From positions 206,810,151 to 206,874,150 of the forward strand of contig CP136065.1 in NCBI GenBank assembly GCA_032622095.1: DNA of 64,000 nucleotides, given 5' to 3'. Of the stretch, positions 39,901 through 51,900 are shown one piece after another. The position numbers were made by a program, and so were the translations under genes. Under the pieces are notes generated by a model. It ran no database searches. It saw nothing but the letters and a program-made list of their open reading frames with translations, and was not told the origin of the DNA. Numbering within the stretch: the first letter of the stretch is position 1; each line of letters starts with the position of its first letter. Origin of the DNA: Siphonodentalium dalli. Its lineage: Eukaryota > Mollusca > Scaphopoda > Gadilida > Siphonodentaliidae.

Positions 39901-42900
39901 GGCCGAATGACCCCAAAATTAATCGTTCCCATCTACATGTCAATATTAACATCCATGACAAATTTCATTATGATCAGACGAACAGTACGACCTGTAGCCC
40001 GTGCTAATGAATTGAATTTTGAAATCAAAGATGGCCGCTGGCGGCCATGTTTTTCGGCCGAATGACCCCAAAATAACTCGTTCCCATCTACATGTCATTG
40101 TTAACATCCAAGACAAATTTTATGATGATCAGACTAAAGGTATGACCTGTAGCCCGTGCTAAAGGATTTAGTCATACAAAGAGTAAAATCCAAGATGGCT
40201 GCTACGGCCATGTTTTTTGGCTGAATGACCCCAAAATTACTCGTTCCCATCTACATGTTAATATTAACATCCATGACAAATTTCATGAAGATCAGACGAA
40301 TAGTACGACCTGTAGCCCGTGCTAATGGATTGAATTTTGAATTCAAAGATGGCCGCTGGTGGCCATGTTTTTCTTCCGAATGACCCCAAAATGACTCGTT
40401 CCCATTTACATTCCAATTAAAACAGCCATGAAAAATTTCATGATGATCAGACTAAAGGTACGACCTGTAGTCCGTGCGAAAGGATTTAGTCATACAAAGA
40501 GTAAAATCCAAGATGGCTGCTGGTGGCCATTTTTTTTGGCCAAATGACCCCAAAATGACTCGTTCCCATCTACATGTCATTATTAACATTCATGACAAAT
40601 TTTATGATGATCAGAATAAAGGTACGACCTGTAGCCCGTGCTAAAGGATTTAGTCATACAAAGAGTAAAATCCAAGATGGCTGCTGGTGGCCATGTTTTT
40701 TGGCCGAATGGCCCCAAAATGACTCGTTCCCATTTAGATGTTATTGTTAACATCCATAACAAAGTTCTTGGTGATCTGACCAAAGGTACGACCTGTAGCC
40801 CGTGCTAAAGGATTTAGTCATACAAAGAGTAAAATCTAAGATGGCTGTCGGCGGCCATGTTTTTTGGCCGAATGACCCCAAAATTACTCGTTCCCATCTA
40901 CAAGTCAATATTAACACCCACAACAAATGTCATGATGATCAGATGAACAGTACGACCTGTAGCCCGTGCTAATGGATTGAATTTTGAAATCCAAGATGGC
41001 CACTGGCGGCCATGTTTTTTTTCCGAATGAACCAAAAATGACTCGTTCCCATCTGCATTCAAATTTTAACAGCCATGACAAATTTTATGATGATCAGAAT
41101 AAAGGTACGACCTGTAGCCCGTGCTAAAGGATTTAGTCATACAAAGAGTAAAATCCAAGATGGCTGCTGGTGGCCATGTTTTTTGGCCGAATGGCCCCAA
41201 AATGACTCGTTCCCATTTAGATGTCATTGTTAACATCCATAACAAAGTTCATGATGATCTGACCAAAGGTACGACCTGTAGCCCGTGCTAAAGGATTTAG
41301 TCATGCAAAGAGTAAAATCTAAGATGGCTGCCAGCGGCCATGTTTTTTGGCCGAATGACCCCAAAATTAATCGTTCCCATCTACATGTCAATATTAACAT
41401 CCATGACAAATTTCATTATGACCAGACGAACAGTACGACCTGTAGCCCGTGCTAATGAATTGAATTTTGAAATCAAAGATGGCCGCTGGCGGCCATGTTT
41501 TTCGACCGAATGACCCCAAAATACCTCGTTCCCATCTACATGTCATTGTTAACATCCATGACAAATTTTATGATGATCAGACTAAAGGTATGACCTGTAG
41601 CCCGTGCTAAAGGATTTAGTCATACAAAGAGTAAAATCCAAGATGGCTGCTGGTGGCCATGTTTTTTCGCCGAATGGCCCCAAAATGACTCGTTCCCATT
41701 TAGATGTTATTGTTAACATCCATAACAAAGTTCTTGGTGATCTGACCAAAGGTACGACCTGTAGCCCGTGCTAAAGGATTTAGTCATACAAAGAGTAAAA
41801 TCTAAGATGGCTGTCGGCGGCCATGTTTTTTGGCCGAATGACCCCAAAATTACTCGTTCCCATCTACAAGTCAATATTAACACCCACAACAAATGTCATG
41901 ATGATCAGATGAACAGTACGACCTGTAGCCCGTGCTAATGGATTGAATTTTGAAATCCAAGATGGCCACTGGCGGCCATGTTTTTTTTCCGAATGAACCA
42001 AAAATGACTCGTTCCCATCTGCATTCAAATTTTAACAGCCATGACAAATTTTATGATGATCAGAATAAAGGTACGACCTGTAGCCCGTGCTAAAGGATTT
42101 AGTCATACAAAGAGTAAAATCCAAGATGGCTGCTGGTGGCCATGTTTTTTGGCCGAATGGCCCCAAAATGACTCGTTCCCATTTAGATGTCATTGTTAAC
42201 ATCCATAACAAAGTTCATGATGATCTGACCAAAGGTACGACCTGTAGCCCGTGCTAAAGGATTTAGTAATGCAAAGAGTAAAATCTAAGATGGCTGCCAG
42301 CGGCCATGTTTTTTGGCCGAATGACCCCAAAATTAATCGTTCCCATCTACATGTCAATATTAACATCCATGACAAATTTTATTATGACCAGACGAACAGT
42401 ACGACCTGTAGCCCGTGCTAATGAATTGAATTTTGAAATCAAAGATGGCCGCTGGCGGCCATGTTTTTCGGCCGAATGACCCCAAAATACCTCGTTCCCA
42501 TCTACATGTCATTGTTAACATCCATGACAAATTTCATGATGATCAGACTAAAGGTATGACCTGTAGCCCGTGCTAAAGGATTTAGTCATACAAAGAGTAA
42601 AATCCAAGATGGATGCTACGGCCATGTTTTTAGATATTTTAAGCCTTAATATTCTACATGTACATATATATCTCAAAAACATAGTTGCAGTAAAAATTCT
42701 AATAGAGACTGGCATCAGAGCCAGAGTATACTTTCAAATAGTGTAATTTGGATGCAAAGTATATTAATTATAAAAGAACTAAACTATTTTTCAAATTAAA
42801 AATATAATGTCTGTATATGATGTACTATGTATTTATTAAAGATGCATCATGCAATATTTACAAATAAAAGTGAATATATTGGATACGGCACTGGATACGG

Positions 42901-45900
42901 ATCCTATAACGTACATGCACCCTCCAGTTACACCCATTTCCTAGGTCGGCGTCGGAATATACATTTTAATCACAAACTGTTTTTACTTATAAATATTCTT
43001 ATTTTACGGTGGCTGATTTGCGACATACTCAAAACATATTACCTCGAGATAATATCTCGAAATATTATCTCGAGATCTCGACATAATATCTCGAGATAAT
43101 TATGTCGAGATAATATCTCGAGATAATATATGTATTGAGCATGTCGAAAATCAGCCATCGTATTATTTAATATATTGAATTATTAAATAATGTACATGTA
43201 ACCAACTGAGTGCTTCTCCCTTCAATTTATGGTATTAAAATTGCTCCCTCCCTATAATCCTTTAGAGTAAAGTATTATTAATAGGGCGGGGTTAATTTGT
43301 GTTATACTGGGTATTTTTCACAAATGGTCAATAAATTATGTGCCTGATAATAAGTTTCATCTCATTACATAACTTTACACGTACATGTAGTACTTTTCAG
43401 GTGTCCCAAAAATTAGATGATGTCCCCAAATAATGTGCACTTTTGAAATTTTGAAGCATCAGTGCAAATGACAAGGAGACATAACCTAATTTTAGACATA
43501 TCTGCAAAAGAGTTTTTTATGAACAGTATATACAAAATGTTGCCCATAAGTGTAGTATATTAAATTACAATACAAATTGTAGTATCAATTAAAAAAATAT
43601 ATGACTGCTATACCGGTATGTCGGTATGATGTACAGTAATGCCCATCAAAGTAATTGACCACTTAACCACAGCAGAATTATGGGTAATTTTTCAGGATTT
43701 AGTTGGAAATATGGCTTGTTGCCATTTATCAGAAAGCCCTCGCTGAGAGCTTTCCGATGAATGGCAACATTAAATTACAATACAAATTGTAGTATTAATT
43801 TAAAAAATATATGACTGCTATATGTCGGTATGATGTACAATAATGTAACTTTAATTAATAAGTAATTTAATAAAAAGGCACAACTGATTGGCATATGTTG
43901 ACAAGACAACAACACAAGTAGCTATCTTGTCCACAATAGGAATTTCTCCATCATCGCTCAATAGATAGTCAATTGACAGAATGCCAGAAAGAATTGTGTA
44001 TTTATTTCTGACCAAACCGATCACTCTTTCCACATGTATGCGCACATGAGCAATCTTTCTTGTTGTCTCGACTTCCAGTGCTGGCAATTGGGCTTTCCCC
44101 TTTGTGAAACTGGGGATTTTCATTGTAGCACACTTAAGACCAACTGAATCTTCAATTTCGAATCCTCTATCGGCTAGAACAATGTCACCCGGCAATAATT
44201 TGTCTAGTAAACCACTATTTTGTGTCAAATGTTTGTCACTTGTACGTCCACCCCATGAATCCGATAGGAATGACACATTTCCCTGTGGTGTAATGCCTAT
44301 CAGGAATTTAACAGTATTGTGGTGCTTGTATTGTGACCAGGTCTGTGCTCTCGCTTCCAAATTTGATGGTCTCTCGATAAACACTTCAAAACAATCAATA
44401 ATTACTGCTGCCTTAACACCAAAATCCTTTCGGAATTCCATCGGCATAGTCATTTGCAGTTCCTCTCTATTTGGCCAGTAAATTACTGGTAGCATGCGAA
44501 TGTACATAACATGTAGCACTGACAAAACAGTTCTTGAAATTGTTGACTGCGACACACTAAACTGATATTGTGTTGGTAAATTAAGGTGCAGACGCATCAG
44601 TACGATCAATAGTTTTTGAAATTTGGTTATTGAAGAGCGGGATGACAATGGAATATCGTCTTTCAGATAATCGAACAGATCAATTAAAGTCGAATATTTG
44701 GTAAGCCAGTGAAATGTAAAACCTTTTTGTCGTTGTTGAAAAAGGATGCCTGGGAAACTTTGATATCCTCTAACTTTGATCGAAGGTCCATATTATCCGA
44801 TAACAGGCGCTGACATTCATCTTGTAGTTGTTGAAGATGTATTGTTGGAATAGTACTAGTTGTTTCACACAGGGGACCAAGTTTTATGAATAAGCAAGGC
44901 TTTTCCCTTTGCGGATCTTGTGTCTGCTTCCCCACACACTCTCCTTTGATATTGATATTTGATAAATCAAGAACTGCCTCTGCAGCTGAATGACGCTTCT
45001 TTTTCACTTGTCGCTATTCACATCTATTATACCGATTCAAACTTTTGAATTTCGACGGTGGTGTATCGATGACAGCTGTGTCCGCTGTTTAACTCAAGGA
45101 CGGGGCCCAATCTGGATGAGTGATGTGATGTTTGTATGCAGGTTTTCCTAAAAATGCAAAGAATATATATTCATTATAACAAACCGGTATGTAAAAGTTA
45201 TGTACATACATATGTACACACTGTCACACATGTATAGTATGGTCCTGGCCTACTTTTAAATACCTATCACAATGCTATGCAAGATTTGCTTATTCTGAAA
45301 ATTGCATTCAGAAATCACAAAAACTTGAGTAAAAACAATTATCACTTGCCCCCCCCCCCCCTCTTGAAATTAGGCTAGTAAACTAGTCTAGTGGGCCCCA
45401 TTCACTCCCTTGTGATACGTACACATATACATGAACAAACTATACATTTCACAAGTTTTTATGATTCATTTTCATACATCGGTTCATATTACAATTACAC
45501 CAGAAAATGCATGGTACTGGTAGCATTGAATTGATCACCGCAGCGCAGACCAATGTTTACAACGAAAATTGGAAAGACGCAAAACAAGCAGTACAAGCTT
45601 ATCCGACTCCAAACTCACAAAAAGCAATTTAGATATTGTCATAACTGCTGATACAACTCTTTAAATTAATTGAAATAGGTATCGATATACAGCCTTACCT
45701 GTCACAAAATGCTTAGAACAGATTTTCATTGTCCTCGTGAGCACAAATTCTTTGCGATCAATCCTAGCAACCCATAAATTTCGTCTTTCTGATGTTATTC
45801 TTCGCGTTTCATCGCCTTGATCTTCAACAATAGTCGGGAAAGCATGCATACTTCGCTTAGGCTGTGTTTTATCATCGGCGCGATACTTTCAGCCGTGAAT

Positions 45901-48900
45901 GACACATGTATTGACCATTGTTGTCTTTACGCTTTCCGATTTCTAACAATAGAATGTTTGACCTAGGCAATGGCGGCGGGTCAGCCTGGTGCGTTTTAGT
46001 GACATCATCAGAATTCCATGAATTACAGTTACATATGTATTTGATTTTTCAATTTCAGCGACCCGTATGAGCCTGTTTCCCCATGTTAAAACATTTTTCT
46101 AACAACTATTCTTTCCTGTCGGCTGTACTCACTGTGATGTTGCAAGATTTATCCGTAAAGTGTATTCCAATAATATCCTCAATATCAATAGAATCACACA
46201 GTCCGCCGAGTACAGAATCACTTGAACCTTCCGATTTTTCCCCGCGGGAAACAAATTGACAAATTTCTCTTCGTTTTCGACATTTTATGCGTTCAGCTGA
46301 TGAGCACACGTTACCGAAATTCCACATTGTTAAAGTATCCCCTATTTTAGAAAATATCTCCAAAATGCTAGCGCTGATCGTATCGTTGTTTAGTTGTCGC
46401 CATTTTGATACAGTGTCACAAATGACGTATATAATATCAAAATAATTGACGGTAAGAAAGTACTATTAAGCACATATGTCTTGGCGTTCAAACGGTCGAA
46501 ACACCGACAGGAATTTAAGATTGGATACATAAAGCAACACTCACTACAGTTATCCCATTCCCTTTGTGATGATTTCATTATCAATAGTATGAGCATGATC
46601 AAGATAATTGCAAAAAGAACGACATCACATATGCATGGTATTCTACCTCACGAACAAGCGAATTGCGCACAACAATAATGTTCAAGTTGTCGGTACACAT
46701 GCAGCAATGGACAATTAGTGTCCCATTTGAGATTATGAATTAAAAGTACAAAACATTAGGATGAGAACCAACTTTCATATCCAGATGCTCAGAAAATTAC
46801 TGGCCTGCGAGCGCCAGATGGACACCGCACAGTTTCTGCGGCGGTGTCAGCAAGACAATGTGTTGATGCCAGCACTCCAACTGAGTATATCGCAATCAAC
46901 TTACTTGAAATAATATTCTTGCTTCGGTTCCAAAACCTGAATAACAGGCCGCGGACACATCTACACAATTGAGACCGTCGTTCCAAACAATCTCCAAAAT
47001 CTCTCAAACATTGGACCCTCAGATATCTAGGTTGATATTTAACATTGGACCCTCAGATAAAGGTTGATATTTAACATTGGACTCTCAGATATAGGTTGAT
47101 ATTTAACATTGGACCCTCAGATAAAGGTTGATATTTAACATTGGACTCTCAGATATAGGTTGATATTTAACATTGGACTCTCAGATAAAGGTTGATATTT
47201 AACATTGGACTCTCGGATATAGGTTGATATTTAACATTGGACTCTCAGATAAAGGTTGATTTTTAACAATGGACCCTCAGATAAAGGTTGATATTTAACA
47301 TTGGACTCTCAGATAAAGGTTGATATTTAACATTGGACTCTCAGATAAAGGTTGCTATTTAACATTGGACCCTCAGATAAAGGTTGATATTTAACATTGG
47401 ACTCTCAGATATAGGTTGATATTTAACATTGGACCCTCAGATAAAGGTTGATATTTAACATTGGACTCTCAGATATAGGTTGATATTTAACATTGGACTC
47501 TCAGATAAAGGTTGATATTTAACATTGGACTCTCGGATATAGGTTGATATTTAACATTGGACTCTCAGATAAAGGTTGATTTTTAACAATGGACCCTCAG
47601 ATAAAGGTTGATATTTAACATTGGACTCTCAGATAAAGGTTGATTTTTAACAATGGACCCTCAGATAAAGGTTGATATTTAACATTGGACTCTCAGATAA
47701 AGGTTGATATTTAACATTGGACTCTCAGATAAAGGTTGCTATTTAACATTGGACCCTCAGATAAAGGTTGATATTTAACATTGGACTCTCAGATATAGGT
47801 TGATATTTAACATTGGACCCTCAGATAAAGGTTGATATTTAACATTGGACTCTCAGATATAGGTTGATATTTAACATTGGACTCTCAGATAAAGGTTGAT
47901 ATTTAACATTGGACTCTCGGATATAGGTTGATATTTAACATTGGACTCTCAGATAAAGGTTGATTTTTAACAATGGACCCTCAGATAAAGGTTGATATTT
48001 AACATTGGACTCTCAGATAAAGGTTGATATTTAACATTGGACTCTCAGATAAAGGTTGCTATTTAACATTGGACCCTCAGATAAAGGTTGATATTTAACA
48101 TTGGACTCTCAGATAAAGGTTGATATTTAACATTGGACCCTCAGATAAAGGTTGATATTTAACATTGGACTCTCAGATATAGGTTGATATTTAACATTGG
48201 ACTCTTAGATATCTAGGTTGATATTTAACATTGGACACTCATATATCTAGGTTGATATTTAACATTGGACCCTCAGATAAAGGTTGATATTTAACATTGG
48301 ACTCTTAGATATCTAGGTTGATATTTAACATTGGACTCTTAGATATCTAGGTTGATATTTAACATTGGTCCCTCAGATATCTAGGTTGATATTTAACAAT
48401 TGGACTCTCAGATATCTAGGTTGATATTTAACATTGGTCCCTCAGATATCTAGGTTGATATTTAACATTGGTCCCTCAGATATCTAGGTTGATATTTAAC
48501 ATTGGTCTCTCAGATATCTAGCTTGATATTTAACATTGGACTCTCAGATATCTAGGTTGATATTTAACATTGGACCCTCAGATATCTAGGTTGATATTTA
48601 ACATTCGACCCTCAGATAAAGGTTGATATTTAACATTGGACCCTCAAATATAGGTTGATATTTAACATTGGACTCTCAGATATCTAGGTTGATATTTAAC
48701 ATTGGACTCTCAGATATCTAGGTTGATATTTAACATTGGACCCTCAGATATCTAGGTTGATATTTAACATTGGACCCTCAAATATAGGTTGATATTTAAC
48801 ATTGGACTCTCAGATATCTAGGTTGATATTTAACAATGGACTCTCAGATATCTAGGTTGATATTTAACATTGGACTCCCAGATATAGGTTGATATTTAAC

Positions 48901-51900
48901 ATTGGACTCTCAGATATAGGTTGATATTTAACATTGGACTCTTAGATATCTAGGTTGATATTTAACATTGGACCCTCAGATAAAGGTTGATATTTAACAT
49001 TGGACCCTCAGATATAGGTTAATATTTAACATTGGACTCTCAGATATCTAGGATGATATTTAACATTGGACACTCATATATCTAGGTTGATATTTAACAT
49101 TGGACCCTCAGATAAAGGTTGATATTTAACATTGGACCCTCAAATATAGGTTGATATTTAACATTGGACCCTCAGATATCTAGGTTGATATTTAACATTG
49201 GCCCCTCAGATATCTAGGTTGATATTTAACATTGGACTCTCAGATATAGGTTGATATTTAACATTGGACTCTCAGATATAGGTTGATATTTAACATTGGA
49301 CTCTTAGATATCTAGGTTGATATTTAACATTGGACCCTCAGATATAGGTTAATATTTAACATTGGACTCTCAGATATAGGTTAATATTTAACATTGGACT
49401 CTCATATATCTAGGTTGATATTTAACATTGGACCCTCAGATAAAGGTTGATATTTAACATTGGACCCTCAAATATAGGTTGATATTTAACATTGGACTCT
49501 CAGATATCTAGGTTGATATTTAACATTGGACTCTCAGATATCTAGGTTGATATTTAACATTGGACTCCCAGATATAGGTTGATATTTAACATTGGACTCT
49601 CAGATATAGGTTGATATTTAACATTGGACTCTTAGATATCTAGGTTGATATTTAACATTGGACCCTCAGATAAAGGTTGATATTTAACATTGGACCCTCA
49701 AATATAGGTTGATATTTAACATTGGACCCTCAGATATCTAGGTTGATATTTAACATTGGCCCCTCAGATATCTAGGTTGATATTTAACATTGGACTCTCA
49801 GATATAGGTTGATATTTAACATTGGACTCTTAGATATCTAGGTTGATATTTAACATTGGACTCCCAGATAAAGGTTGATATTTAACATTGGACCCTCAAA
49901 TATAGGTTGATATTTAACATTGGACCCTCAGATATCTAGGTTGATATTTAACATTGGCCCCTCAGATATCTAGGTTGATATTTAACATTGGACTCTCAGA
50001 TATAGGTTGATATTTAACATTGGACTCTCAGATATAGGTTGATATTTAACATTGGACTCTTAGATATCTAGGTTGATATTTAACATTGGACCCTCAGATA
50101 TAGGTTAATATTTAACATTGGACTCTCAGATATAGGTTAATATTTAACATTGGACTCTCATATATCTAGGTTGATATTTAACATTGGACCCTCAGATAAA
50201 GGTTGATATTTAACATTGGACCCTCAAATATAGGTTGATATTTAACATTGGACTCTCAGATATCTAGGTTGATATTTAACATTGGACTCTCAGATATCTA
50301 GGTTGATATTTAACATTGGACTCCCAGATATAGGTTGATATTTAACATTGGACTCCCAGATAAAGGTTGATATTTAACATTGGACTCTCAGATAAAGGTT
50401 GATATTTAACATTGGACTCTTAGATATCTAGGTTGATATTTAACATTGGACCCTCAGATAAAGGTTGATATTTAACATTGGACCCTCAGATATAGGTTAA
50501 TATTTAACATTGGACTCTCAGATATCTAGGATGATATTTAACATTGGACACTCATATATCTAGGTTGATATTTAACATTGGACCCTCAGATAAAGGTTGA
50601 TATTTAACATTGGACCCTCAAATATAGGTTGATATTTAACATTGGACCCTCAGATATCTAGGTTGATATTTAACATTGGCCCCTCAGATATCTAGGTTGA
50701 TATTTAACATTGGACTCTCAGATAAAGGTTGATATTTAACATTGGACTCTCAGATATCTAGGTTGATATTTAACATTGGACTCTCAGATATAGGTTGATA
50801 TTTAACATAGAACTCTCAGATAAAGGTTGATATTTAACACTGGACTCTCAGATAAAGGTTGATATTTAACATAGAACTCTGAGATAAAGGTTGAGATTTA
50901 ACACTGGACTCTCAGATAAAGGTTAATATTTAACATTGGACCCTCAGATAAAGGTTGATATTCGAGTTAGAAAAGTTCAACTCGATGCCCAGAGAAAAAA
51001 AATTTGCGTTTGAAAGATAGTGTCATTTGAGACGGACGGGCGCATGTCAGGTTCATAAACTATTGTAAATATCTTGCCAATTCCAAATAGTAACGTATTT
51101 ACATATTTCGAGGTGATGCCTTGGTAAATTGAATGTTAGTATTTGCTTTATTATTTATTCCACTTGTATTTGTATGTTAATTTTATGTGTTTTAGATTAT
51201 ATTTTCACACTAGTCAGTTCTTGTATATATGTTCCTGACTCCAAGTGGAAACATTTCCTCTTAGGCGCTTTAATTTCTACATAGCTCATTGTTTAGTCGT
51301 ATCCACTGTCTGCCTTGTGTAAGCAGTTGCGTCGATGCAATAGTTTTCGACCTGTTCCTGTTCGAAGTCGTGATATGGACAAGCGGTTGAAACGGCCTTA
51401 AGCTTCAATCAATCAATCAATCAATCAAATGTATACGGACTATACATAACATAAAAGATCTGATCTGTGTTACGATATTCCTCACACAAGAGATAACAGC
51501 AGAGTATGTAATCCTCTACTATCTGGGAAAACAGAGTTAACTGTTATATATTGCTATTAATAATGTAAATGATTAGCGCTAGGCTAACTCCTTTGCAGAA
51601 CATTATAGGAATCACTGAACTAAATAGTTTCCCATAGACGACGAACTAAATGGTTTCCCATAGACGACATTGTTAATGTTTCAGCCAAATTCACTGCAGG
51701 CCACTCATGTGATGTTTACCATGCTAGATTGACAACAGTTGACCACGAAAAAGCATAGGTCATAGGTTTACATTTTAAAATAAATATTCCAGTTATACGA
51801 CAGTGCTATCTTTTTACCTGGAAAACCCAGAACTTCAGCAGCTAGTTAAATAAATTTCCACTCACAAAGATAGTGACGGAATTTGAACTCATTTTCCTCT

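Noticed and set aside
36730-40783. Recurrent minus-strand open frames ([10 protein letters not shown]..., MSWLLKFEC...) in the 36-42 kb region
   Set aside because: They repeat with the satellite's period and are translations of the monomer. No codon constraint is evident.
44104-44481. 125-codon plus-strand open frame
   Set aside because: Antisense shadow of the DDE transposase domain.
34540-46440. Terminal inverted repeats of the YqaJ/THAP element
   Set aside because: Only weak similarity around ACGTCA at about 34530 and about 46420, and at about 46000. Not enough to define ends.
47013-50965. CRISPR-like array
   Set aside because: Units are contiguous 32-34 bp satellite copies with no unique spacers, in an animal genome.
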